From Sedimentitalea arenosa (lineage in GTDB: Bacteria; Pseudomonadota; Alphaproteobacteria; Rhodobacterales; Rhodobacteraceae): 64,000 bases of DNA. Position numbers and translations under genes: made by a program. This document shows, piece after piece, positions 18,292 to 26,479 of this stretch. The DNA is taken from NCBI RefSeq assembly GCF_016428585.1, contig NZ_JAELVR010000001.1:528670-592669 (forward strand). The letters run 5' to 3'. The number at the start of each line of letters is the position of its first letter. Position 1 is the stretch's first letter. Under the pieces are notes generated by a model. That model did not search any database. It worked only from the letters and a program-made list of their open reading frames with translations, and was not told the DNA's origin.

Positions 18292-19542
18292 ATGACGGCA
18301 CCGGCGCAGAACCTCAGGATCAACGGCGAACGGCTGTGGGACAGCCTGATGGAGATGGCCAAGATCGGCCCCGGTGTCGCCGGCGGGAACAACCGGCAAA
18401 CGTTGACCGACGCGGATGCGGAGGGGCGCGCGCTGTTTCAGTCCTGGTGCGAGGCGGCGGGCTGCACGATGGGGCTCGACCAGATGGGCAACATGTTCGC
18501 ACGCCGTGAAGGAACCGACCCTGACGCGCTGCCGGTCTATGTGGGCAGTCATCTCGACACCCAGCCGACCGGCGGGAAGTATGACGGTGTGCTGGGCGTT
18601 CTGGGCGGACTCGAGATTCTGCGGACGTTGAACGACACGGGGATCAAGACGAAACATCCGATCGTGGTCACCAACTGGACCAACGAGGAAGGCACGAGGT
18701 TCGCACCGGCGATGCTCTCCTCGGGGGTTTTCGCGGGCATCCACGACCAAGACTGGGCCTATGGGCGCGAGGATGCGGAGGGCAAGACGTTCGGCGACGA
18801 GTTGCAGCGCATCGGTTGGCGTGGCGATGAGGAGGTCGGCGCGCGCAAGATGCATGCGTTCTTCGAACTGCATATCGAACAGGGGCCGATCCTCGAGGCC
18901 GAGAAAAAGGATATCGGCGTTGTCACGCATGGGCAGGGCCTGAGTTGGACGCAGGTGACGATCACCGGCAAGGACAGCCATACCGGCTCGACCCCGATGC
19001 CGATGCGCAGGAATGCCGGGCTGGGCATGGCGCGGGTGCTGGAGAAAGTCGAGGAGATCGCGCTGTCGCACGCCCCGCACGCGGTCGGGGCGGCAGGCCA
19101 TATCGATGTCTATCCGAACTCGCGCAACGTGATTCCGGGCAAGGCGGTCTTCACGGTCGATTTCCGCAGCCCGGACCTTTCCGTGATCGAGGACATGGAG
19201 GCGCAGTTGCGCGTCGAGGCACAGGCGATCTGTGATGGGATGGGCCTCGAAGTCGCCTTCGAGAAGGTCGGTGGATTCGACCCGGTGGCCTTTGACGAGG
19301 GGTGTGTCGCGGCGGTCCGAAATGCGGCCGAACGGCTGGGCTACAGCCACATGAACCTGATTTCCGGCGCCGGGCATGATGCCTGCTGGATCAATCGCGT
19401 GGCGCCGACCGCGATGGTGATGTGTCCCTGCGTGGACGGTTTGAGCCACAACGAAGCCGAGGAGATTTCACCGGAATGGGCCGAGGCCGGGGCGAACGTG
19501 CTGTTTCACGCGGTGGTGGAAACGGCGGAAATCGTGGCGTAG
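18292..19542 (+). CDS. beta-ureidopropionase type amidohydrolase (M20 family)
   Basis: This 416-residue zinc hydrolase of the N-carbamoyl-amino-acid hydrolase/allantoate amidohydrolase group is likely to cleave N-carbamoyl-beta-alanine to beta-alanine, CO2 and ammonia. Metal-site motifs are VGSHLDTQPTGGKYDGVLGV (His and Asp ligands), WTNEEGTRF (Glu pair) and the C-terminal SGAGHDA histidine. The dimer/lid motif GKDSHTGSTPMPMRRNAG is present. GGGGGAGAACAGG precedes the ATG. A RutR box lies directly upstream and dihydropyrimidinase is 86 bp downstream, which supports the pyrimidine substrate over L-N-carbamoyl amino acids. Confidence 0.9.
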   Translation: MTAPAQNLRINGERLWDSLMEMAKIGPGVAGGNNRQTLTDADAEGRALFQSWCEAAGCTMGLDQMGNMFARREGTDPDALPVYVGSHLDTQPTGGKYDGVLGVLGGLEILRTLNDTGIKTKHPIVVTNWTNEEGTRFAPAMLSSGVFAGIHDQDWAYGREDAEGKTFGDELQRIGWRGDEEVGARKMHAFFELHIEQGPILEAEKKDIGVVTHGQGLSWTQVTITGKDSHTGSTPMPMRRNAGLGMARVLEKVEEIALSHAPHAVGAAGHIDVYPNSRNVIPGKAVFTVDFRSPDLSVIEDMEAQLRVEAQAICDGMGLEVAFEKVGGFDPVAFDEGCVAAVRNAAERLGYSHMNLISGAGHDACWINRVAPTAMVMCPCVDGLSHNEAEEISPEWAEAGANVLFHAVVETAEIVA

Positions 19543-19544
19543 CG

Positions 19545-19592
19545 CCGGGGGCCTTGCCCCCGGACCCCCAGAGTATTTCCGCGAAAATGAAG
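19545..19592 (+). repeat. intergenic hairpin plus GAGTATTTC repeat, copy 1
   Basis: Directly after the amidohydrolase stop lies a hairpin (CCGGGGG 19545-19551 / CCCCCGG 19557-19563) followed by GAGTATTTC at 19571 and a tail ending ATGAAG at 19592. The same arrangement recurs at 22978-23034, where the 22-nt tail matches at 19 positions. From memory, similar intergenic elements are common in Rhodobacteraceae genomes. Confidence 0.65.
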
Positions 19593-19628
19593 AGGGCGGC
19601 TGGCCCCGTTGCAGAGAGGGAGAACGAC

Positions 19629-21083
19629 ATGTCGACAGTGATCAGGAACGGCACCGTGGTGACGGCGGATCTAAGCTATGATGCGGATGTGCTGGTCGAG
19701 AACGGGGTGATCGTGGAGATCGGCAAGAGGCTGACGGGTGACGAGGAACTGGACGCCACGGGCTGCTACGTGATGCCGGGCGGGATCGATCCGCATACGC
19801 ATCTTGAGATGCCGTTCATGGGCACCTATTCCAGCGACGATTTCGAGAGCGGCACGCGGGCGGCGCTGGCGGGTGGAACCACGATGGTGGTGGATTTCGC
19901 GCTGCCCAACCCTGGCGAGAGCCTGCTGGATGCGCTGAAGCGGTGGGACAACAAGTCGACGCGGGCCAATTGCGACTATTCCTTTCACATGGCGGTGACC
20001 TGGTGGGGCGAGCAGGTCTTTGACGAGATGAAGACCGTCGTGCAGGAGCGGGGCATCAACACCTTCAAGCATTTCATGGCCTACAAGGGCGCGCTGATGG
20101 TGAATGATGACGAACTTTACGCGTCTTTCCAGCGGCTTGCGGAGCTGGGTGGCATTGCGATGGTGCATGCCGAGAACGGCGACGTGGTGGCGGAACTGTC
20201 GGCCAGGTTGCTGGCCGAGGGCAATACGGGACCCGAGGCGCATGCCTATTCGCGCCCGCCGCAGGTCGAGGGCGAGGCCACCAACCGGGCGATCATGATC
20301 GCCGACATGGCGGGCGTGCCGCTCTACGTCGTGCATACCAGTTGCGAGGACAGCCACGAGGCGATCCGGCGGGCGCGGATGCTGGGCAAGCGGGTCTGGG
20401 GCGAGCCGCTGATCCAGCACCTGACGCTGGATGAGAGCGAGTATTTCAACCAGGATTGGGATCATGCGGCGCGGCGGGTGATGAGCCCTCCGTTTCGCAA
20501 CAAGCAGCACCAGGACAGCCTGTGGAACGGGTTGCAGGCGGGCAGCCTGAGCGTGGTGGCGACCGATCACTGTGCCTTCACCACCGAGCAGAAACGCTAT
20601 GGGGTGGGCGATTTCACCAAGATCCCCAACGGCACCGGCGGGCTGGAGGATCGGATGCCGATGCTCTGGACCCACGGGGTCGCCACGGGCCGGCTGACAC
20701 CGAACGAGTTCGTCGCCGTTACCTCGACGAACATCGCCAAGATATTGAATTGCTATCCGAAAAAGGGCGCGGTTCTGGTCGGGGCCGATGCCGATCTGGT
20801 GGTGTGGGACCCGGAAAAGGAAAAGACCATCACGGCGGCCTCGCAGCAATCGGCGATCGACTACAACGTGTTCGAAGGCAAGCATGTGAAAGGGCTGCCG
20901 CGGTTCACCCTGACGCGGGGCAAGGTCGTGGTGCATGACGGCGAGATCCGCACCGAGGAGGGGCATGGCAAGTTCGTGGCCCGCGAGGCGAACACGCCGG
21001 TGAACCGGGCCCTGTCGACCTGGAAGGATTTGACCGCGCCGCGCCCGGTGGCGCGCAGCGGCATCCCCGCGACGGGGGTCTGA
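19629..21083 (+). CDS. hydA: dihydropyrimidinase
   Basis: This 484-residue binuclear zinc amidohydrolase opens dihydrouracil and dihydrothymine to N-carbamoyl-beta-amino acids. Motifs in order are the first metal pair in GGIDPHTHLEMPF, the carboxylated lysine in FKHFMAYKGALMVNDDELY, metal histidines in MVHAENGD and VVHTSCEDSHEA, and the catalytic aspartate in VVATDHCAF. Length is normal. The ATG at 19629 is set by GAGAGGGAGAACGAC. It lies between the amidohydrolase and the ABC importer, completing the reductive pathway preTA - dihydropyrimidinase - ureidopropionase. Confidence 0.95.
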   Translation: MSTVIRNGTVVTADLSYDADVLVENGVIVEIGKRLTGDEELDATGCYVMPGGIDPHTHLEMPFMGTYSSDDFESGTRAALAGGTTMVVDFALPNPGESLLDALKRWDNKSTRANCDYSFHMAVTWWGEQVFDEMKTVVQERGINTFKHFMAYKGALMVNDDELYASFQRLAELGGIAMVHAENGDVVAELSARLLAEGNTGPEAHAYSRPPQVEGEATNRAIMIADMAGVPLYVVHTSCEDSHEAIRRARMLGKRVWGEPLIQHLTLDESEYFNQDWDHAARRVMSPPFRNKQHQDSLWNGLQAGSLSVVATDHCAFTTEQKRYGVGDFTKIPNGTGGLEDRMPMLWTHGVATGRLTPNEFVAVTSTNIAKILNCYPKKGAVLVGADADLVVWDPEKEKTITAASQQSAIDYNVFEGKHVKGLPRFTLTRGKVVVHDGEIRTEEGHGKFVAREANTPVNRALSTWKDLTAPRPVARSGIPATGV

Positions 21084-21102
21084 TCGGTGGGGAGTGGAAG
21101 AA

Positions 21103-21117
21103 TTTTATGTTGTAAAA
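21103..21117. promoter_or_regulatory. AT-rich inverted repeat before the ABC importer
   Basis: TTTTA-TGTTG-TAAAA lies in the 80-bp gap between dihydropyrimidinase and the ABC ATPase gene, in a stretch much more AT-rich than its surroundings. It may mark a secondary promoter for the importer genes. No confident -35/-10 pair is seen. Confidence 0.25.
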
Positions 21118-21163
21118 CAATCAACTCTGGCGTGAAGCTCTTCTTTGGAACGGTTCTGGCGGG

Positions 21164-21949
21164 ATGAGCGGCGCGGTCGCCGTGGAGGCGCGGAATCTTG
21201 ACCTGACGTTTCAGACCGGGGACGGTCCGGTGCAGGCGTTGAAGGATGTCAGCCTGACCATTCGCAAGGGGGAATTCGTCAGCTTCATCGGGCCCTCGGG
21301 CTGTGGCAAGACGACTTTCCTGAGGGTGATGGCGGCGCTCGAGCAGCCGACCGGGGGCAGCATCACGGTGAACGGGACGAGCCCTGAAGAGGCCCGCAAG
21401 GCCCGCGCCTATGGCTACGTGTTCCAGGCCGCGGGGCTTTATCCCTGGCGCACCATCGCGGGCAATATCAGGCTGCCTCTGGAGATCATGGGGTTCTCTC
21501 GCGAGGAGCAGGAACGGCGCGTGAAGGACGTTCTGCAACTTGTTGATCTGGAAGGGTTTGGCGGCAAGTATTCCTGGCAACTGTCGGGCGGGATGCAGCA
21601 GCGGGCGAGCATTGCGCGGGCGCTGGGGTTCGACGCCGACATCCTGCTGATGGACGAGCCGTTCGGCGCGCTGGACGAGATCGTGCGCGATCACCTGAAC
21701 GAGCAGCTGCTGGCGCTCTGGGCGCGGACCGGCAAGACCATCGGGTTCGTCACCCATTCCATTCCCGAGGCGGTTTATCTGAGCACCACGATCGTGGTGA
21801 TGAGCCCGCGGCCGGGGCGGATCACAGACGTGATCCAGAGCCCGCTGCCGGCCGAGCGCCCACTGGATATTCGCGACACGCCGGAGTTCATCGAGGTCGC
21901 GCACCGGGTGCGCGAGGGTCTGAGGGCGGGGCATGGCGCGGAGGCTTGA
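21164..21949 (+). CDS. ABC transporter ATP-binding protein (pyrimidine-linked)
   Basis: This 261-residue nucleotide-binding subunit is of the nitrate/sulfonate/taurine-type ABC group. It has Walker A GPSGCGKTTFLRVMAAL, signature LSGGMQQRASIARAL, Walker B DILLMDEPFGALD and the H-loop VTHSIPEA. It energises the two permeases encoded downstream. Its place directly after dihydropyrimidinase implies import of a pyrimidine or a breakdown intermediate. The ATG at 21164 has only a weak Shine-Dalgarno (TGGCGGG). Confidence 0.92.
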   Translation: MSGAVAVEARNLDLTFQTGDGPVQALKDVSLTIRKGEFVSFIGPSGCGKTTFLRVMAALEQPTGGSITVNGTSPEEARKARAYGYVFQAAGLYPWRTIAGNIRLPLEIMGFSREEQERRVKDVLQLVDLEGFGGKYSWQLSGGMQQRASIARALGFDADILLMDEPFGALDEIVRDHLNEQLLALWARTGKTIGFVTHSIPEAVYLSTTIVVMSPRPGRITDVIQSPLPAERPLDIRDTPEFIEVAHRVREGLRAGHGAEA

Positions 21950-21975
21950 TCGGACCCTCCGGGAGGGTGTGCCAG

Positions 21976-22008
21976 GCGTGCATACCGCGTGCATACCGCG
22001 TGCAGACG
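21976..22008 (+). repeat. short tandem repeat, 11-bp unit
   Basis: GCGTGCATACC occurs twice in tandem (21976-21986, 21987-21997), followed by a diverged third unit GCGTGCAGACG (21998-22008). It lies in the 96-bp gap between the ATPase and permease genes and is non-coding there. Confidence 0.7.
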
Positions 22009-22045
22009 CGGATGCAGCCGGTGACCGGGCGATGGGAGCCACGCC

Positions 22046-22960
22046 GTGAGGTCGGTGCTGCCGATCCTGGCGGTGGTCGCGGTGATCCTCGTTTCGTGGT
22101 ACGCGGCTTGCGTTCCGATGAACATCAAGGGCGTGCTGACCGAAGCCGAGCGCGCCGGGGCGGAGGTGGTGCCGCCCGGGGCGGCGGAGCGGCGGGACAT
22201 GTCCGAGATCGGGCTGGTCGCGCAGAACGGGTTCGCGATTCCGGCCACCTGGGCGCAGGAGCGGCCGCGGCTGCCGGCGCCGCACCAGGTCGCCGTGGAA
22301 TTGTGGGACACCACGGTGATGAAGAAGATCACCAGCAAGCGCAGCCTGGTGCATCACGCCTGGATCACCCTGAGCGCCACCCTGCTGGGGTTTGCCATCG
22401 GCACCGGGCTGGGTATCCTGCTGGCGGTGGGGATCGTGCAGTCGCGGGTGATGGACATGAGCGTGATGCCCTGGGCGATCGTCAGCCAGACCATTCCGAT
22501 CATCGCGCTGGCGCCGATGATCATCGTGGTGCTGTATTCGATCGGGGTGCAGGGGATCCTGCCCAAGGCGGTGATCTCGGCCTATCTGAGCTTCTTCCCG
22601 GTGGTGGTCGGGATGGTGAAGGGGCTGCGCAGTCCGGACGCGATGCAGCTGGACCTGTTGCGCACCTACAATGCCAGCACCGGGCAGATCCTGTGGAAGC
22701 TGAGGTTGCCGGCCTCGATGCCCTATCTCTTTGCCTCGCTGAAGATCGGTATCGCCGCCTCGCTGGTCGGTGCCATCGTCGGCGAGTTGCCGACCGGGGC
22801 CGTTGCGGGGCTGGGGGCGCGGCTGCTGGCGGGCAGTTATTACGGGCAGACGGTGCAGATCTGGGCGGCGCTGTTCGCCGCGGCGATCCTGGCGGCGGTT
22901 CTGGTCGGGCTGCTGGGCCTGCTGGAGCGGCTGGTGCTGAAGCGGATGGGCATGGCATGA
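22046..22960 (+). CDS. ABC transporter permease with long N-terminal periplasmic loop
   Basis: This 304-residue binding-protein-dependent permease starts with GTG at 22046. The first hydrophobic segment (residues 3-23) is followed by an unusual 80-residue hydrophilic stretch before the remaining helices, which include LSATLLGFAIGTGLGILLAV and the inner-membrane EAA-like loop around DLLRTYNASTGQILWKLRLP. Related permeases of the SsuC/TauC type usually lack this long loop. It pairs with the second permease encoded at 23052 to form a heterodimeric channel. No strong Shine-Dalgarno is visible before the GTG, so an internal start is possible. Confidence 0.85.
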   Translation: MRSVLPILAVVAVILVSWYAACVPMNIKGVLTEAERAGAEVVPPGAAERRDMSEIGLVAQNGFAIPATWAQERPRLPAPHQVAVELWDTTVMKKITSKRSLVHHAWITLSATLLGFAIGTGLGILLAVGIVQSRVMDMSVMPWAIVSQTIPIIALAPMIIVVLYSIGVQGILPKAVISAYLSFFPVVVGMVKGLRSPDAMQLDLLRTYNASTGQILWKLRLPASMPYLFASLKIGIAASLVGAIVGELPTGAVAGLGARLLAGSYYGQTVQIWAALFAAAILAAVLVGLLGLLERLVLKRMGMA

Positions 22961-22977
22961 GGCGGGCCTGGGACATG

Positions 22978-23034
22978 CGGGGGCCAGCCCCCGTCGCTGC
23001 GCGACTCCCCCGGAGTATTTCGCCGAAGATGAAG
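22978..23034 (+). repeat. intergenic hairpin plus GAGTATTTC repeat, copy 2
   Basis: A hairpin CGGGGG (22978-22983) / CCCCCG (22988-22993) with loop CCAG is followed by GAGTATTTC at 23013 and a tail ending ATGAAG at 23034. The tail matches copy 1 (19571-19592) at 19 of 22 positions. It separates the two permease genes. Confidence 0.65.
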
Positions 23035-23051
23035 CCGGGGGGGCGGGCAGG

Positions 23052-23897
23052 ATGAGCCTCGTGGCGTTGGCCGTCCTGGCCTGGGGGCTGGGCTGGTGGA
23101 TCAACGTGCGCCTGGCGGAGGGGCCATGGGCGCAGACCCGGGCGGTGGGCCTGGCGGTGCCGCTGATCTTCGGCGCGACGATCCTGGTGGTGTGGGAACT
23201 GCTGGTGCGGGGGCTGGAGGTGCCGATGGTCATCCTGCCCGCGCCGAGCGTGATCGCGGCGCGGTTCGCGACCAGCCTGCCGGTGCTCTGGGCGGATTTC
23301 GTGCAGACCATCGTGAAGGGCGCGTTGAGCGGCTACGTGATCGGCTGCTCGGCCGCGTTCGTGACGGCGGTGCTGGTGGACCGCAGCGATTTCCTGCGTC
23401 GGGGGCTGCTGCCGGTGGGCAATTTCGTCGCCGCGCTGCCGATCGTGGGGACCGCGCCGATCCTGGTGATGTGGTTCGGGTTCGACTGGCAGAGCAAGGC
23501 GGCGGTCGTGGTGGTGATGGTGTTCTTCCCGGTGCTGGTCAACACGGTGGCGGGCCTGCGCGAGACCACGGCGATGCAGCGCGACCTGATGGACACCTAC
23601 GCGGCGAGCTACTGGCAGGCCTTCTGGAAGCTGCGGCTGCCGGCGGCGATGCCCTTCGTGTTCAACGGGCTGAAGATCGCCACCACGCTGGCGCTGGTCG
23701 GGGCGATCGTTGCCGAATTCTTCGGCTCTCCGACCGTGGGCATGGGGTTTCGCATCTCGACCAGCGTCGGGCAGCTTGCGCTGGACATGGTCTGGGCCGA
23801 GATTGTCGTGGCGGCGGTGGCCGGGTCGGTGTTCTATGGCGGCGTGGCGCTTGTCGAGAAGGCGGTGACCTTCTGGCACCCGTCGCAGCGGAGTTGA
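23052..23897 (+). CDS. ABC transporter permease (second subunit)
   Basis: This 281-residue permease has six or seven hydrophobic segments and a clear coupling loop, DLMDTYAASYWQAFWKLRLP, which contacts the ATPase. APSVIAARFA and GMGFRISTSVGQLALDMVWA are common in the SsuC/ThiX-type permease family. The ATG at 23052 follows GGGGGGGCGGGCAGG. It is encoded between the first permease and the solute-binding protein, all in one direction. Confidence 0.9.
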   Translation: MSLVALAVLAWGLGWWINVRLAEGPWAQTRAVGLAVPLIFGATILVVWELLVRGLEVPMVILPAPSVIAARFATSLPVLWADFVQTIVKGALSGYVIGCSAAFVTAVLVDRSDFLRRGLLPVGNFVAALPIVGTAPILVMWFGFDWQSKAAVVVVMVFFPVLVNTVAGLRETTAMQRDLMDTYAASYWQAFWKLRLPAAMPFVFNGLKIATTLALVGAIVAEFFGSPTVGMGFRISTSVGQLALDMVWAEIVVAAVAGSVFYGGVALVEKAVTFWHPSQRS

Positions 23898-23962
23898 GGG
23901 ATGGATCCCGGCGTGGCCGGGCAACAACAAACGACACACAGCAACCAACAAGGAGTGATGCA

Positions 23963-24952
23963 ATGAAGAAGGTGATGACGGGAGCCGCGCTGGCCCTTAC
24001 GCTGGGGGCGCTGCCGGCGCTGGCGGCGGACGAGGTGAAGCTGCAGCTGAAATGGGTGACCCAGGCGCAGTTCGGTGGCTATTACGTGGCGCTGGACAAG
24101 GGGTTCTACGAGGAAGAGGGGCTGGACGTGACGATCCTGCCCGGCGGGCCCGATATTGCGCCGACGCAGGTGATCGCGGGCGGGGGCGCCGATGTCACGG
24201 TCGAATGGATGCCCGCGGCGCTGGCGGCGCGCGAGAAGGGGTTGCCGCTGGTCAACATCGCGCAGCCGTTCAAGAGTTCGGGCATGATGCTGACCTGCTG
24301 GGCGGATGTCGGGATCGAGGCGCCCGCCGACCTGGCCAACCGGACGCTGGGGGTCTGGTTCTTCGGCAACGAGTTTCCTTTCATGAGCTGGATGAGCCAG
24401 TTGGGGATTTCGACCGACGGCAAGAGCGAGACCGGTGTCGAGGTGCTGAAGCAGGGCTTCAACGTCGATCCTCTGTTGCAGCGCCAGTCGGATTGCATCT
24501 CGACCATGACCTACAACGAGTATGGCCAGGTTCTGGATGCCGGCGTGGCACCCGAGGAGCTGATCACCTTCAAATACGAGGACCAGGGGGTGGCGACGCT
24601 GGAGGACGGGCTCTACGTGCTGGAGGAGAAGCTCGAGGACCCGGCCTTCGTGGACAAGATGACCCGCTTCGTGCGCGCCAGCATGAAGGGCTGGAAATAC
24701 GCCGAGGAGAATCCGGAGGAAGCGGCCGGGATCGTGCTGGACAACGACGCCAGCGGGGCGCAGACCGAGGCGCACCAGGTCCGCATGATGGGCGAGATCG
24801 CCAAGCTGACCTCGGGCAGCAACGGGGCGCTGGACCCGGCGGATTACCAGCGCACGGTGGACACGCTGCTGGCCGGTGGTTCCGACCCGGTGATCACCAA
24901 GGAGCCGGAAGGCGCCTGGACCCATGTGATCACGGATGCGGCGCTGAACTGA
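23963..24952 (+). CDS. ABC transporter substrate-binding protein (NMT1/THI5-like)
   Basis: This 329-residue periplasmic protein has a signal peptide (residues 1-21, ALPALAA) and an NMT1/THI5-like domain. KLQLKWVTQAQFGGYYVALD is close to the pattern of pyrimidine-precursor receptors such as ThiY/RibY. In that family, aromatic residues of this segment stack on the ligand ring. Given dihydropyrimidinase and preTA upstream, uracil, thymine or a dihydropyrimidine is a reasonable ligand, by inference. AAGGAGTGATGCA precedes the ATG. It is the last gene of the operon and is followed by a strong terminator. Confidence 0.9.
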   Translation: MKKVMTGAALALTLGALPALAADEVKLQLKWVTQAQFGGYYVALDKGFYEEEGLDVTILPGGPDIAPTQVIAGGGADVTVEWMPAALAAREKGLPLVNIAQPFKSSGMMLTCWADVGIEAPADLANRTLGVWFFGNEFPFMSWMSQLGISTDGKSETGVEVLKQGFNVDPLLQRQSDCISTMTYNEYGQVLDAGVAPEELITFKYEDQGVATLEDGLYVLEEKLEDPAFVDKMTRFVRASMKGWKYAEENPEEAAGIVLDNDASGAQTEAHQVRMMGEIAKLTSGSNGALDPADYQRTVDTLLAGGSDPVITKEPEGAWTHVITDAALN

Positions 24953-24974
24953 GCCTGATCGCGATGTGACATGG

Positions 24975-25008
24975 CGGCGCGGTCCCTTCGGGGGGTCGCG
25001 CCGTTTTT
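24975..25008 (+). terminator. intrinsic terminator of the pyrimidine operon
   Basis: CGGCGCG (24975-24981) pairs with CGCGCCG (24997-25003). The stem continues inward with TCCC/GGGG around a TTCG tetraloop and is followed by TTTTT. This is a classical rho-independent terminator. Confidence 0.88.
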
Positions 25009-25069
25009 CCGTCTGGAGGTCAGGGATGGCCCGGTGGAGCGGGCAGGTGCGGAGGCGCGGCGGGCGCGA

Positions 25070-25198
25070 TCAGTCCAGCCGGACCGAGGCGGGGCTGCTG
25101 GCGCGGTCCGCGGCGGTGAAGCCGAGCGCGCCGAGCCCGTACCAGGCCATGACGGAGATGACGATCATGGCGGCGAAGGCGGTCCACATGGCTTTCAT
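25070..25198 (-). CDS. 42-residue single-helix membrane protein, last gene of the formate dehydrogenase operon
   Basis: This 42-residue peptide has a short start (MKAMW), one hydrophobic helix (TAFAAMIVISVMAWYGLGAL, residues 6-25) and a polar tail ending SVRLD. Its ATG (25196-25198) overlaps the stop of the beta-propeller cytochrome gene (25195-25197), so translation is coupled. Coupling and a membrane-helix sequence argue that it is real. It could be a small structural subunit or an anchor for the cytochrome or formate dehydrogenase. I do not recognise the family. Confidence 0.7.
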   Translation of the reverse strand: MKAMWTAFAAMIVISVMAWYGLGALGFTAADRASSPASVRLD

Positions 25199-26475
25199 TC
25201 GGTCGGCTCCTTGGCGGCGGTGGCCTGGCGCAGGAATGCGATCAGGTCGGCGCGGTCTTGCGGGTCGGTGATGCGCTGCATCGGCATCTTGCTGCCGGGA
25301 ATGTAGTGGTCCGGGCCGAGATCGAAAAGCGCGTTTATGCTGGTTTCGGTCCAGACGATGTCGGCGTTGGTAAGCGTGTCGGAGTAGAGGTAGTCGGTTT
25401 CGGCCCCGGCGGGGCGGCCGAAGATGCCATGCAGGCTGGGCCCGGCGCGCCGTGCGCTGCCGGGGGTCAGGCTGTGGCAGATCGAGCACTTGCGCTGGAA
25501 CTGGCGTTCGCCGTTCTCCATCTCTTCGGGGGCGCGCAGGAAGCTGCGTTCGCCGGTGGTCATCTGGCCGTGTTCGTCCAGCGTCGCCACCGGCCAGCTG
25601 TACATCGCGTCATCGAGACCGCCGGCGTGGATGTTCTGCCCGTTCGGCGAGAAGGCCAGCGCCCAGACCGGGCCGCGCAGGGTGGCGCGGAAATCGCGGG
25701 CGATGGACCAGGTGGCGGTGTCGATCACCATGATGTAGCCCTCGCCGTCGCCGACCGCGAGCAGGTCGCCATCGGGCGAGAGGGCAAGCGCCAGGATGGG
25801 GCGGCGTTCGAGGGTGAAATCGGTGAGCGGGGCGCCGGTTTCGACATCGATGACCCGGGTGACCCCGTCGACCGCGCCATAGGCGAGCCAGCCGGCGTCG
25901 GGATGCAGGGCGATGCGGTTGATGCCGAAGCCGTGGCGCAGGAGCATCCGGGACTCGGCTCCGCTGGCCACGTCCCAGACGCGCAGGGTGCCGTCGCTGC
26001 TGGCGGAGTAGAGCGTCGCGTGATCGGCGGAGAAGGCGACGGCATTGACGCCCGATTCGTGCCCCTCGAGCAGGCGCGGCGGCCCGCCGTCGAGCGGCCA
26101 GAGCCCGATCGTGCCGTCCCAGCTGGCCGAGGCGATGAGGCCGGGTGCGACGGCAAGGCCCATGACCTTGCCCTTGTGGGCGCCGATCACCGCGCCGCCG
26201 GGCCAGCGGCGGATGGTGTAGTCGTCGCCTGCCGAGACCAGCCCGGACCCGGTGAAGAGCACCGCGTTGACGGCGGCCTCGTGGCCCTCCTGCCATGCGG
26301 GGGTTCCGTCGCTCCACAGCCCGACCGAGTTGTCGAAGCTGGCGGTGGCGATCTGCCCGTCCGGTGCGACGCCGATGCCCATGATCGGGCCGCCGTGGCC
26401 CTTGAGGGTGAAGAACTCCTGCGCGTCCGGAACCGCCGGGGCGAGCAGGAGGCAGAGAAGCAGGGCGTGGCGCAT
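25195..26475 (-). CDS. periplasmic WD40-type beta-propeller fused to cytochrome c
   Basis: This 426-residue protein has a signal peptide (residues 1-18) and about seven WD40-like blades, seen as repeats such as GHGGPIMGIGVAPDGQIATA, GHESGVNAVAFSADHATLYS and LALSPDGDLLAVGDG. The C-terminal class I cytochrome c domain has heme motif CSICH at 330-334 and axial methionine candidates in PGSKMPM. It starts 4 bp after the gamma subunit of formate dehydrogenase, so it is probably a partner of that complex, perhaps a periplasmic electron exit or docking protein. Classical formate dehydrogenases pass electrons to quinone through the b-type gamma subunit and do not include such a protein. Confidence 0.85.
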   Translation of the reverse strand: MRHALLLCLLLAPAVPDAQEFFTLKGHGGPIMGIGVAPDGQIATASFDNSVGLWSDGTPAWQEGHEAAVNAVLFTGSGLVSAGDDYTIRRWPGGAVIGAHKGKVMGLAVAPGLIASASWDGTIGLWPLDGGPPRLLEGHESGVNAVAFSADHATLYSASSDGTLRVWDVASGAESRMLLRHGFGINRIALHPDAGWLAYGAVDGVTRVIDVETGAPLTDFTLERRPILALALSPDGDLLAVGDGEGYIMVIDTATWSIARDFRATLRGPVWALAFSPNGQNIHAGGLDDAMYSWPVATLDEHGQMTTGERSFLRAPEEMENGERQFQRKCSICHSLTPGSARRAGPSLHGIFGRPAGAETDYLYSDTLTNADIVWTETSINALFDLGPDHYIPGSKMPMQRITDPQDRADLIAFLRQATAAKEPTE

Positions 26476-26479
26476 GGCT

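Noticed and set aside
21976..22008. CRISPR-like tandem repeats
   Set aside because: The units are 11 bp, adjacent, without spacers, and the third is diverged. No cas gene is present. It is a simple tandem duplication.
20861..23311. 816-codon minus-strand frame across dihydropyrimidinase and the ABC genes
   Set aside because: It is composed of Pro/Arg/His-rich sequence and crosses several well-supported plus-strand genes; it is a GC artefact.
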